A stretch of 64,000 nucleotides of DNA from Pseudomonas sp. 31-12 (GCF_003151075.1 NZ_CP029482.1:5208001-5272000), one strand, 5' to 3'. Shown: positions 26,014-34,514, counted from the stretch's first letter. The notes: a model not told the origin generated them from the sequence alone. Numbers and translations are program-made.

Positions 26014-26442
26014 TCAATAGCGTCGAAGAATTTGGGCAATACCCGCAAAAAACTCTTCGGGATGGTTGGAATGCGTCTCTATATCACTCTCTGAAACATA
26101 CGCTGACCACTTGCCATTTTCATATACAAATTTATAAGCGTCTGTACCAGCAGTTTGGCGGCTGTAACCGCCGATATTGTCAATCGGACGCACCCTCTGA
26201 ACGCCATTTATCAGCAGTGACATATATCCGGTGTCGCGATTGCCTGGCTCATTCCAGAAAGTGAGTTGAATACTTTCTGCCTTCGGTCGCCCTACAGCTT
26301 TATCCAAGTATCGAGAGGTCTTTTCGCTGTACACAGCATCAGCCGTCGCAGTTGCCGGCATGACCTTATTCATTTTAGGTTCGCCACAGCCGACAAGTGC
26401 AGCCAAAACCATGGTGACAACGATGATGCTCAGCTTTTTCAT
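26014..26442 (-). CDS. Small lipoprotein of the transfer region
   Basis: This 142-aa protein has a lipoprotein signal MKKLSIIVVTMVLAALVGC (lipobox LVGC, Cys19), so it should be anchored in an envelope membrane. The mature part (NGVQRVRPIDNIGGYSRQTA) shows no known domain. Small lipoproteins of this kind (DotD/TraH type) occur in IncI-type secretion systems, but I cannot claim homology. It is followed by a terminator and preceded by the OmpA-like gene, both read leftward. Confidence 0.7.
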   Translation of the reverse strand: MKKLSIIVVTMVLAALVGCGEPKMNKVMPATATADAVYSEKTSRYLDKAVGRPKAESIQLTFWNEPGNRDTGYMSLLINGVQRVRPIDNIGGYSRQTAGTDAYKFVYENGKWSAYVSESDIETHSNHPEEFFAGIAQILRRY

Positions 26443-26536
26443 AATCAGATTCCCTCAATTTAATGTGCCAGGATCTCGTCCTGCTGTACCAGCGGGGCGG
26501 TATCGAGACCTGGCAATGGAGCCAGACGTAGATTTG

Positions 26537-27223
26537 TTACTGCGTCCGCTCCATAGCGACGGGCTGCAGCGGCGCCTTCAGCTTGATCTCCACACGACGG
26601 TTCTGCGCCCTCCCCTGCTCCGAGCTGTTGCTTGCGATCGGCTGCGACGGACCGGCACCGAACACCTGAATGCGATTCTTATCAATGCCCTGGCTCATCA
26701 GGTGCTTACCGACGCTAATAGCGCGCCTCTGGCTCAGCTCGATGTTGCTAGAGTTGCTACCGACACTATCAGTGTGGCCAGTAACCTCAATGTTGTTTTC
26801 TCCGTACTGCTTGAAGGAACCAGACAGTTTGTCCAGGTTAAATTGGGCAGCAGGAGACAGTTCAGTCGAGCCATTAGCGAACGTGATCGCACCAGGCATC
26901 ACCAGCTTGATGTCATCGCCTTGGCGCTGTACGTCGATGCCAGTGCCAGCAGTCGCTTTGCGGAGTTCAGCCTCTTGACGGTCGGCGTACACGCCGTAAC
27001 CTGCGCCGGCCAAGCCACCGATACCAGCGCCAATAAGTGCGCCTTTACCACGGTTGTCCTTGTTGATCAGCGCCCCTGCTGCGGCTCCTGCAATAGTGCC
27101 GATAGAGCCCCAGGTCAGGGTCTGGTTGCGGGAACCATCCTGATCCTGCAACCCAGTACGAGCGCAGCCAGTGAGAGAGAAGAGAATGCTGGTAACCAGC
27201 ACGGAGGTAATAGCTTTTTGCAT
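26537..27223 (-). CDS. OmpA-family lipoprotein
   Basis: From ATG at 27223 the protein has 228 aa. The signal peptide ends in a lipobox (ILFSLTGC, Cys20). A glycine-zipper segment follows (about 40-85: GSIGTIAGAAAGALI, ALIGAGIGGLAGAGYG). The C-terminal OmpA-like peptidoglycan-binding domain comes last (about 110-220) with VTGHTDSVGS, LSQRRAISVGKHL and RAQNRRVEI. Proteins of this YiaD-like type tie the outer membrane to peptidoglycan. In this setting it may stabilise the transfer apparatus. Confidence 0.88.
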   Translation of the reverse strand: MQKAITSVLVTSILFSLTGCARTGLQDQDGSRNQTLTWGSIGTIAGAAAGALINKDNRGKGALIGAGIGGLAGAGYGVYADRQEAELRKATAGTGIDVQRQGDDIKLVMPGAITFANGSTELSPAAQFNLDKLSGSFKQYGENNIEVTGHTDSVGSNSSNIELSQRRAISVGKHLMSQGIDKNRIQVFGAGPSQPIASNSSEQGRAQNRRVEIKLKAPLQPVAMERTQ

Positions 27224-27536
27224 GTCGAGGCCTCTAATTGTTAGTCGTAGAATGGAGAAAGTGCGTCCGAGCCAGTTGATAGAGTCAACCGGATATATAC
27301 GAATAACAGCGAGCACCCGACCGGGCTATTTTAGTTATTGCCTCCCTACCCCTATCGCTGCTCGGGAGTAGTTTGGTACACAGCGATTAACTGCTACTTA
27401 CTTTCTAGGCATAATTATGTACCAGCATTACCGCACATACAAGTAACAAACCGCCAACTTCTTCATGATAAATATATATCACAAGACCAAAAGCCATATA
27501 TAATTAACGACAACAAACAGCCGCTGCAGACTAACG
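27224..27536. promoter_or_regulatory. Divergent promoter region between the OmpA-like and TraX-type genes
   Basis: This 313-bp stretch separates two diverging genes and is clearly AT-rich on its right side (27400-27536). It must hold promoters for both. No hairpin, repeat or clear box can be singled out. Confidence 0.5.
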
Positions 27537-28268
27537 ATGAATACTTTCGAAAGAGACAGCTCGCTCGATCTAATTAAGTGGATCGCACTATTTACGATGA
27601 TCATCGATCACACCTGGTTCGTGCTACCAAATGAAATCCAGGAAAATCTGTCCTCGATGCGGATTATCGGACGACTTGCATACCCCTTATTCTGTCTCGC
27701 AATTGCGGCAAATGTTGTCCGGCAGCCAATCAGTTGTCCAATCGGATTGAAATATCTGAGTGGGATATTACTATTCGCCATCCTGAGCCAATGGCCGTAT
27801 TCGAGATATTTCGATAATGGGCATTTAAACATTCTGTTCGTCATAGCACTTGGGCTAGTTATCGCTCAGGCGATGCATCATCGAACTCCCGGACTGATCT
27901 TATGCGGGATCCTAGCCCTGATGACCACAGTCGCGCTCCGTCCGATACTGAGCTACGGCCTAACTGGAGTGTTGTTACCTACTGCACTAGTAATCGCGCT
28001 TCAGGCACGGAAGCTAGAGATTAAAATCGTAAGTTGGTCCCTATCCGCTCTCCTCGCCGCTATCGCAAATGTCGGCAGCTCGATTTTGCTGTTGCCTGAT
28101 CTGCCCACGATGGATCATGCGGTAATCATCGCAGCCGCATTGGCACCAGTGCTCGGACTGACTCTGCTGCAGGTCCAGGTGCCACCGTTACGCTCCGTCA
28201 AAGGATGGCTCTACCCAGTTTATCCGATTCATTTACTACTTCTCAGCTCCCTATCAATATCGTTTTGA
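27537..28268 (+). CDS. TraX-family (F-type) membrane acetylase-like protein
   Basis: This 243-aa integral membrane protein has about eight hydrophobic segments. The N-terminal signature LDLIKWIALFTMIIDHTW, then IGRLAYPLFCLAIAANV, is that of the TraX family (the F plasmid N-acetylates its pilin). The conserved IDH and the late YPIHL are present. It is monocistronic here and divergent from the OmpA-like gene. Since F-type TraX is not needed with IncI-type TraXY, it may modify another pilin or surface protein. Confidence 0.85.
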   Translation: MNTFERDSSLDLIKWIALFTMIIDHTWFVLPNEIQENLSSMRIIGRLAYPLFCLAIAANVVRQPISCPIGLKYLSGILLFAILSQWPYSRYFDNGHLNILFVIALGLVIAQAMHHRTPGLILCGILALMTTVALRPILSYGLTGVLLPTALVIALQARKLEIKIVSWSLSALLAAIANVGSSILLLPDLPTMDHAVIIAAALAPVLGLTLLQVQVPPLRSVKGWLYPVYPIHLLLLSSLSISF

Positions 28269-28479
28269 TGCCACCTAGCAAGCGCTTGGACGTTGAGGCT
28301 TCACTAGATCGCGCGGTATCTCCTCGCCCTTCGCCTGCCACTTCAGCCTCCAGGATGCGTGTCGATGCTTGAACTCACTTCCTTCCCTTCCGGGGCCTTT
28401 CAAGCGCCTCAGGCGCTTGATCAAAGATTGGGCATGCCGCCTCGCAGGCACGCAGATACCCCGACGATAAGCACTTCTA
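28269..28479. other. Gene-free stretch left of the miniature element
   Basis: No credible gene. It contains the left copy of a diverged direct repeat (28347-28401) whose right copy lies in the 3' part of rep. Confidence 0.5.
28347..28401. repeat. Diverged direct repeat, left copy
   Basis: The sequence CTCCAGG, GATGC, GAACTCACT, TTCCCTT, GGGG aligns over about 55 bp with 29081-29137 at roughly four bases in five. The right copy is coding (3' part of rep). The left copy is non-coding, so the 3' end of rep was probably duplicated around the miniature element. Confidence 0.65.
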
Positions 28480-28700
28480 TGGGTCGATAGCGAATACGAA
28501 AAAATCGTACGCTAAGCGTGCGGCCTGTCAGGTTGAGTCCATAGAGCTTGAAGCCTTGAGGGAATGCCAATCAAAAAGAAGGGGTCAGCATTTTCAAGGT
28601 CGCGGCCGATTCCCAGAAAAAGCCAAAGGGTCAGTGTCCCGAAAGAAGTCCGGAACCGGCCCAAAACGTGATGAGAGGAAAATCGGGGGCCAGAAACGGC

Positions 28701-28723
28701 GAATCCCTCTCTAGGAGGGATTC
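28701..28723. other. Hairpin inside the miniature element
   Basis: GAATCCCTC-TCTAG-GAGGGATTC: a perfect 9-bp stem with a 5-base loop, on the 3' side (minus-strand sense) of the folded RNA candidate. There is no adjacent T-run. Confidence 0.6.
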
Positions 28724-28762
28724 TCAGCCATCGATTGCGTACGTTCGACGGGGCAGGTCGTT

Positions 28763-28856
28763 CTTGCGTCGCGCTAGGCGAACTGCTTTCGCAGTAACGG
28801 GGTGCGATCCTTTCGGATCCCTGTAACCACCCTGTGGTACACGACTAAGACGCAAG
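28763..28856 (-). ncRNA. Candidate structured RNA with a closing stem and three hairpins
   Basis: An outer 8-bp stem (CTTGCGTC 28763-28770 with GACGCAAG 28849-28856) encloses three consecutive hairpins: ACTGC-TTTC-GCAGT (28782-28795), GATCC-TTTC-GGATC (28806-28819) and ACCAC-CCT-GTGGT (28826-28838). Read on the minus strand the first two loops become GAAA, a GNRA tetraloop, so the RNA is most likely minus-sense, the same direction as rep upstream. No tRNA-like conserved bases are present. It could be an RNA, a replication signal or a single-strand folding site. Confidence 0.5.
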
Positions 28857-29049
28857 TTGATTATGCAAGGATCTACAAGCGTCCAAAAGGCCCATTGATC
28901 ATTTTTGTTCATCATTCTTCACGCTGAATAATGGCCCTTGCCTTGTTCAAAGCTCGCAGCCACGAACTTCAACTCATAGGCCAGAGTCGCTGGCCTAGTC
29001 GGCTCACACAGCGTCTCAACCTGACAGGCCGCACGCTTAGCGTACGATT

Positions 29050-30540
29050 TTATCCAAATTCTGTTGGCTTCCCTTCATAGTCTCCAGGCTGCACGCCGAT
29101 ACTCGAACTCACTCCTTTCCCTTCTAGGGGGCATTTCGGATTCATAGCTGTTGTCTCGGCGCTTGAGTGTTTGCACAATCTATAATCCACTGTTTGGCGT
29201 CGTCTGGATTGTTTCTGACCTGTGGTGCAGGGCGCAGCTCTGCCGGGGTCGAGAGGGGCAGAGCCCCCGGCTTCCTTGTCTACCCCCACTTCCCGCGAGT
29301 TGCTTTTCAAAGCCCACGTCAAAGGGGCGGTTACCTGATGTGCACCATAATTAACATCCAAGGTCGCGCTGGTAGGGGCCGCGGAATGATTGCATTCGCT
29401 TCCTCGATCGCTGGTGCCAGCGACGACTTGTGATTGCATGCAAGGGGATTTAGCCGCGCCCAGGACGGCTATGATCTGCGGCCGCGAGACTTCATCCAGG
29501 ACGTGGCCATAGTTGGCCACCGTCTGCCGAGAGAGACCTGCAAAGCTGGCTATCGAGGCTTGAGTCAGCTTTTCACCGCGCTCCTGGAGTCCTCTGCACG
29601 CCGCTCGGATCTTCGATTCGGTAGCCTTATGCCGCAATTCGTGGGTGCGCCTGGCTGCGAGGCTCTGACGCTCGTTTAGTGGTAACGACTTGTCGAGTTC
29701 CATCGCCCCCCGGCAACACCTAGCGCTGCCCTCGTAGCGCGTCCACGTCCAACGTGCGACGGATCTGACCGTCGCTCTTACTGAGGACAGCATTAAGTCC
29801 TGGGTAAAGCCATTCCTAGCGAACTTGTTATGGTTGTGAGCGAAGGCTTCCAGTCGCCGTGTCAACGTGGCAAGCGTCCCGCGCTCGCGCTCCTGGTTCA
29901 CGATGCTGTAAGCGAAATAGCGAAGCTGTTCAAACAGGATGCAGTGTCTGGAGTGCGGGAGGTCTTCCAGCTGTGGCCCCGTCTTCCAGGGCGAAACCTC
30001 CAGCTCCACATAATCGGCCAGTTCGCCTAACTCGTAGACGTGGTTATGCAACTCTGAGGTCGACCACCACGGATGCCCTGGAGTCTTGGCGACTGGGCCA
30101 CTGTTGTAATCGGTATCGGCCTTTAAGCGCAGGGCAAAGGCGGTGTAGACCGCCTTCATGTACTGAATCGGCTTGTCTCGGGCGTTCTCAGTCGTGCAGA
30201 CCGGAGGAATGGCGTAGAAAAGGTGTGAATGACCATTATTCCTGTTCCGCACGATCAGGTTCGGCGGCGGCAGACCTTCGTCGTCCCAGGCAAGTGAATT
30301 AATGTGATCGAGGTCGAAGATCAGCCAAGACACCATCCCTGGACGATTGATCTGCATGTATGGATAGCGAATGGCGTGCTCGCGGGGGCGAACTCGCGCG
30401 GCGGTTTTGTTATCGCTACAGCGAGCCAGATACGGGGCCTCCATCAACACGCGATTGAACACACCGCCCGGCTCAAAGAATCGGGATGGAGGTGTATCGA
30501 TCAGTGAAGATGTCCCAATACAATGAACTATTGCCGCCAT
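29050..30540 (-). CDS. ColE2-type plasmid replication protein (Rep/primase), 3' end replaced by the miniature element
   Basis: This 496-aa frame starts with ATG at 30540. The N-terminal half carries Replicase-family features: WLIFDLDHINSLAWDDEGLP, then NLIVRNRNNGHSHLFYAI and the TPGHPWW stretch. A primase C-terminal (PriCT-like) helical region follows, then an HTH-like segment (LTQASIASFAGLSRQTVANY). Such proteins start replication of ColE2-like plasmids. The last eight codons (GKPTEFG and stop) lie inside the transposon terminal repeat, so the natural C terminus was cut by the insertion. The region from about 380 onward is low-complexity. It indicates that an integrated plasmid contributed to this island. 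Confidence 0.82.
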   Translation of the reverse strand: MAAIVHCIGTSSLIDTPPSRFFEPGGVFNRVLMEAPYLARCSDNKTAARVRPREHAIRYPYMQINRPGMVSWLIFDLDHINSLAWDDEGLPPPNLIVRNRNNGHSHLFYAIPPVCTTENARDKPIQYMKAVYTAFALRLKADTDYNSGPVAKTPGHPWWSTSELHNHVYELGELADYVELEVSPWKTGPQLEDLPHSRHCILFEQLRYFAYSIVNQERERGTLATLTRRLEAFAHNHNKFARNGFTQDLMLSSVRATVRSVARWTWTRYEGSARCCRGAMELDKSLPLNERQSLAARRTHELRHKATESKIRAACRGLQERGEKLTQASIASFAGLSRQTVANYGHVLDEVSRPQIIAVLGAAKSPCMQSQVVAGTSDRGSECNHSAAPTSATLDVNYGAHQVTAPLTWALKSNSREVGVDKEAGGSAPLDPGRAAPCTTGQKQSRRRQTVDYRLCKHSSAETTAMNPKCPLEGKGVSSSIGVQPGDYEGKPTEFG

Positions 30541-30680
30541 CGACCACCGCCTGATCGGCGGTGAACGCGCACGCAGAATTGATGCTTGCAGATCTGCAAA
30601 GGCATATACATACTGTGCTCACCGATTGCGTTCCGCAGGTTTCCGCCAAGAAATCAGCTGCCGAACGTAATTAAGGAAAG

Positions 30681-30703
30681 GCCCGCCTCGTGCGGGCTTT
30701 TTT
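30681..30703. terminator. Intrinsic terminator next to the alpA remnant
   Basis: GCCCGC-CTCGT-GCGGGC followed by six T residues on the plus strand. On the minus strand the same stem overlaps the stop of the AlpA remnant and would end its transcript. Confidence 0.85.
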
Positions 30704-30890
30704 ATGCCCGTTTTTGCGGAGCGTGTCGCTGCTGCGCGTAAAACTCACAAATGTCTGCGAGGTTCCAGCGAATTGCGCGACCGAAGTGCAACGGCTGTGG
30801 AAAGGCGGGATCGTTTTTCGATAGTCGATAAAGCGTTTATCGTGAAATCTTAAAGATCTCGCAAACTTGCTCAGTAGTTTGAATTTGCAT
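30702..30890 (-). pseudogene. AlpA/Cox-like excisionase-regulator broken by an in-frame stop
   Basis: From ATG at 30890 the frame reads MQIQTTEQVCEIFKISR, then TAA (30837-30839), then TLYRLSKNDPAFPQPLHFGR and AIRWNLADICEFYAQQR, ending at 30702. This is a complete AlpA-type winged helix-turn-helix protein of 62 residues with one nonsense codon at position 18. The codon there is often Gln (CAA to TAA is a single change). AlpA-like proteins switch on the integrase or excision of islands, so its loss would lock the element in place. Confidence 0.85.
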
Positions 30891-31264
30891 CGCATACGTC
30901 TCGTTGTCGAAGCCTGTGACGCTGATCATTCGCGACACGAGCTGACACGTCAATCCGCTGAACTTTGGCACTAACTTGCTGTTTTCCCCGTCGTTTTTCT
31001 ATCGCAATTGCATCTGAATATATTTATGCGGCGCGACAGCGAGGTGCTAACAAACAAAGCGACAGAAATGAATTAAAACACTTGTAATTATAACTAACTA
31101 ATCTAGTTAAATTTAGATTTACGTCGATTGTGAGCATCACGCCTGGTTGTTACGCCAGCACAGAGGACACCCCAAGCCGATCCGCCGCGATGGGATACAA
31201 TCTCGGAAAAATCGCTAGTGTTTTTTAGACGCAACAGCACGCTTTCCATTGCCAAGGACCGCCG
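30891..31264. promoter_or_regulatory. AT-rich regulatory region upstream of the large lone gene
   Basis: This 374-bp region has no gene. Bases 31070-31130 are strikingly AT-rich. A small inverted repeat, TAACTA-ATC-TAGTTA (31095-31109), could be an operator. The region is likely to contain the promoter of the 1075-aa gene. Its 3' end has AAGGA at 31253-31257, the ribosome site of that gene. Confidence 0.45.
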
Positions 31265-34200
31265 ATGCCCCCGCGAACAGAGAGCCACAGGATGCAGATG
31301 AAGGCTGAAGAAAAGGTTGTTTCGCCATCACAGTTCATGCGCCAGATCCGACCTGAGCTCTATTCGGACTCAACCTCTAGCGTCAAGCATCAGCTCAAAG
31401 CCGAGGTCCTGTCGCATCACCTGGACACCATCACCGAGCGTAACCAAACGCATGACTTTGAACTGTTCTGCCGCAAGCTTTGCGAACGGACGATTTGTCC
31501 AAACCTAAGGCCGGCAACTGGCCCGGAGGGTGGCGGTGACAGCAAGGCCGACACCGAGACCTCTCCGGTCTCCGATGAGATTAGCAAGCTCACCTTTATC
31601 GGTATGGCCAATAGCGGCAGCGAGCGATGGGCTTTCGCCTTCAGCGCGAAAAAGACGTGGGCCGACAAAGCGAGGTCGGACGTGGATGGAATCGTGGCCA
31701 CAGACCGCGACTACAAAAAGATCTTTTTTGTGACGTCCAGAGCCGCGCGTGCGAAGGATCGAGCCCGAGTGGAAGATGAACTCACCCGTAAGCACGGTGT
31801 TCAAGTGATCATCCACGACCGTGCCTGGATCATCAATGAGGTCATCGATAAGAATCGCCGCGATCTTGCGTTTAACTATCTGAGGATCGGTGAAGAAACG
31901 AGCGATCTTGATCTTGGCCCATCTGATTATTCGCGAAAGCAGCAACTAGCCGACATAGAGCAGGAACTTGCGGACCCTTCTACGTTTGTCGGGATGAAGA
32001 TGCAGCGCGCATCCGAAGCGCTTGTGGCAGCAAAGCTGGCGCGAGAGCTGGAACTGCCGCGAACTGACGTCGACGGCAGGTTTGTTCGGGCCGTTCGCCT
32101 GGCGGACGATGGAGGAACGCATCGGCAGCAGCTCAACGCGCGCTACGAGTCGCTCTGGACGGCGTTCTGGTGGTTCGACGACATCAAGGCCATCGTCGAC
32201 GGCTATGATGGCTTTGAAGCCCTTGTCATCGGAAACGAACATGCGACTAATCTTGAGATGCTGTGCAACTTGGCGCAGTTATTATTCAATACCGTCATTC
32301 ATGAGCACCTCACGTCGGAGCAAGTCCGACTGGAACCCCGAATTGCCCGGTTATCATCAAGGCTTGCCGAACTAGCGAGCGACAGCAGCCGGCCAAACAA
32401 TGCGCTGGAGGCAAAGACTTCGCTGCTGACCATCCAGCTCAACGAAGCCCTGATTGCCGGCGAGCCAGAACGAATTTCCTCGCTGTGGCCACAGTTTGCA
32501 GACATCCTCGTCGAGGCTGACGGCTTGGGGGAGTTTGATGCTAAACGCCTGGTTAGGCTAATTGAGGTGTTCGGCCAGGTCGCCGGCAAAGACCGAGGTT
32601 ACCGGAACCTTGTGGACCAACTCTCCGACTTCGTGTCTAAACGTACGGGGGAGGTTCAAGGCGCGGTGGTATTGCTCAATCGCGCCAAGCAACTCGACTT
32701 CGACGAAAACATGGAGATGATCCGGCTTCTTGGCAAAGCCGCCCGGCTGCTTTCCAAAAAGGAGCATGCGGAAAACCTGGTTGACGCCCTGCTTCAACTT
32801 TCGGTCGCTTACCAAAGCGCTGGTTTACTCTGGGCGGCACGTGCGAGCTGCACCTCGGCCGCCGCGACCTTGTTCATTGAAGGTGAAGAAAACGGCGAAC
32901 TCCCGTCAACTCTATTTCCGACGCTGATGAATGCGGCATGGCAAGCGGTCCAGCTTAAGCACTTCCCTGAGTTGCTGGGAATGGTTCAGATCGCGCGCGG
33001 ATGCCTGAACGCTTTGCCACTCGACGACAAGTCGAAGAGTCGTGCCGCTGCGCAATTGAAGGACTTCGACATGGTCCTAGCCTGTCAACTGACGAACCTC
33101 TCCTCGGAGGAGATACCGCGACTAGAATTGATCCCTGATATCTTGGAAGGGCTGGACCTGAACATCAGCAGGTTCACGCTGCTATACCTGCTGGGATATG
33201 AGGACGCTCTGAGGCAGGAAGGATGGGTTCCCGAAAGCGAATCTCCCAAGGACGTACAGAGTTTTTTCAATCAGTTGGCGGGGCAGCCCGCTGGCGACGC
33301 ACATTGGCGACCATCAATTTTCAACGACCAGAATACTCAGGTGTTTGTCACCTCAGTACTTGGCGTTCAGGTAAACGTCATACATGAGCCCACCGACACA
33401 GGTATAACCGTCGCCGAAGCCATTGCTGGAACAGTCGAGGCGTTCTTCGCGACCGCGTTCGAACTGGGCGCTTTCGCTCACGCGGAGCGTTTCGATGTCA
33501 CAGTTGTCGATGCGAGCATCGCGCGTTTCGAGGTGACGGCTGATTTGGACCGTATGAGAGCGACGGTTCGCTGGCCCAATGACGTGTTTCCCGGGACCCC
33601 GTCGGTGCATGGCGACTTTCTCTCCATGTTGCTGGAAGTCGCCGCCATCATCTTTTCAGCGACTTGCACTGCGAAGAACTTCAAAGAAGCGGCTGATCGG
33701 CTATTCAAGACAGACGCAGCAATGGAACGCGTTGCGATGATTGGTTCACTGTGCATCAGCCGCCAGCGCATCTTCGACGGCGTGTCGCGCCTGAACTCCT
33801 GGGATAAGCGTTCACCGAAAAGGTTCGAAGCCAAGCTGGAAAGGCCGCAGGTTAGACGGGAGCCGCGACCAGCCAGAGAAGAAACGCAAGCCAAAGACGA
33901 GATCCTCGATGAGAGGGAATTCCCGACGTTGACAGACCACCGCAATGTGAAAGTCCGATCGGTGATCGATGTCCACCTCTGGGATCGCGCTGGCTGGATG
34001 GGCATAGCTTATGGAGTGGTTAATCCCATGGCGCCGCCCTTCATTGCGATAATGTTTAAGGATAGGGATGCGGCCGTAAAAATATTTGAGCGGTGGCGAG
34101 AGCGATTCGGGACAGTAGACAAGGAGGAGGAAATCCACGTAGGCATTGTTCGCCGGTTTTCCATCGAGCATCCGACGCATTACGGAATGGTCATCACGTC

Positions 34201-34492
34201 AAAGATCCCGAGGGATCAAGGGGATCTACAAGTTGCGATGCTGGCGTCGCGCTCCCTGACCATGGAACCTGCTGATGACGTCAACCTCACAAGGTTTTTG
34301 GACGACTACAAGAAGGCTGGTGCTTATCTCTTAATGCCAGTTGTAATGGTGCCTGGGCAACCACCGCAATTCATCGACGGAATCTATCTGCTTAAGAGAT
34401 CGTTGCAGGTGAAGGACGCTTCCGATGTTGGCCCAAATGACCTAGAAAACATGTTTCTTCAGCCTCGGGGATTTGGGCACAAGCACACATGA
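31265..34492 (+). CDS. Large lone protein with PD-(D/E)XK-like nuclease N terminus; candidate defence gene
   Basis: A 1075-aa protein starts with ATG at 31265 behind AAGGA (spacing 7). Residues 50-160 resemble a restriction-endonuclease fold: helix with Glu66 (HDFELFCRKLCE), then GPEGGGDSKADTE (Asp92/Asp96), then WAFAFSAKKTW (Lys129), the order Glu, Asp, xxK of PD-(D/E)XK enzymes. Residues 200-650 are long helices that could be repeats. The C-terminal third (about 850-1060) contains further mixed domains. There is no P-loop, signal peptide or membrane segment. It stands alone beside the tRNA island end, where defence genes often accumulate. Anti-phage or nucleic-acid cleavage activity is inference; no exact family is recognised. 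Confidence 0.7.
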   Translation: MPPRTESHRMQMKAEEKVVSPSQFMRQIRPELYSDSTSSVKHQLKAEVLSHHLDTITERNQTHDFELFCRKLCERTICPNLRPATGPEGGGDSKADTETSPVSDEISKLTFIGMANSGSERWAFAFSAKKTWADKARSDVDGIVATDRDYKKIFFVTSRAARAKDRARVEDELTRKHGVQVIIHDRAWIINEVIDKNRRDLAFNYLRIGEETSDLDLGPSDYSRKQQLADIEQELADPSTFVGMKMQRASEALVAAKLARELELPRTDVDGRFVRAVRLADDGGTHRQQLNARYESLWTAFWWFDDIKAIVDGYDGFEALVIGNEHATNLEMLCNLAQLLFNTVIHEHLTSEQVRLEPRIARLSSRLAELASDSSRPNNALEAKTSLLTIQLNEALIAGEPERISSLWPQFADILVEADGLGEFDAKRLVRLIEVFGQVAGKDRGYRNLVDQLSDFVSKRTGEVQGAVVLLNRAKQLDFDENMEMIRLLGKAARLLSKKEHAENLVDALLQLSVAYQSAGLLWAARASCTSAAATLFIEGEENGELPSTLFPTLMNAAWQAVQLKHFPELLGMVQIARGCLNALPLDDKSKSRAAAQLKDFDMVLACQLTNLSSEEIPRLELIPDILEGLDLNISRFTLLYLLGYEDALRQEGWVPESESPKDVQSFFNQLAGQPAGDAHWRPSIFNDQNTQVFVTSVLGVQVNVIHEPTDTGITVAEAIAGTVEAFFATAFELGAFAHAERFDVTVVDASIARFEVTADLDRMRATVRWPNDVFPGTPSVHGDFLSMLLEVAAIIFSATCTAKNFKEAADRLFKTDAAMERVAMIGSLCISRQRIFDGVSRLNSWDKRSPKRFEAKLERPQVRREPRPAREETQAKDEILDEREFPTLTDHRNVKVRSVIDVHLWDRAGWMGIAYGVVNPMAPPFIAIMFKDRDAAVKIFERWRERFGTVDKEEEIHVGIVRRFSIEHPTHYGMVITSKIPRDQGDLQVAMLASRSLTMEPADDVNLTRFLDDYKKAGAYLLMPVVMVPGQPPQFIDGIYLLKRSLQVKDASDVGPNDLENMFLQPRGFGHKHT

Positions 34493-34514
34493 TCTGTAAG
34501 GGTTTATCTCTGTC

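Larger units (their letters stand above)
28480..29073. mobile_element. Miniature element with Tn501/Tn1721-type 38-bp ends (TIME-like)
   Basis: The right end (29036-29073, read inward on the minus strand) begins GGGAAGCCAACAGAATTTGG and finishes ATAAAATCGTACGCTAAG. This is very close to the Tn1721/Tn501 38-bp terminal repeat. The left end (28480-28517) ends in the same ATCGTACGCTAAG but is diverged in its outer half. The identity extends inward, so 28502-28538 and 29015-29051 are perfect 37-bp inverted repeats. There is no transposase or resolvase inside. Five-base flanks are TTCTA and TTCAT, not a perfect target duplication. This fits a non-autonomous Tn3-family miniature element. Confidence 0.75.

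Noticed and set aside
28763..28856. tRNA-like molecule
   Set aside because: A cloverleaf-like layout, but no TTCGA loop, no D-loop bases, wrong stem sizes and no plausible anticodon arm.
28724..28915. 63-codon minus frame across the structured RNA candidate
   Set aside because: Its codons cover the hairpins and closing stem; there is no ribosome site. The folded RNA explains the sequence better.
31265..34492. STAND/Avs-type NTPase
   Set aside because: No Walker A sequence can be found anywhere in the 1075 residues.
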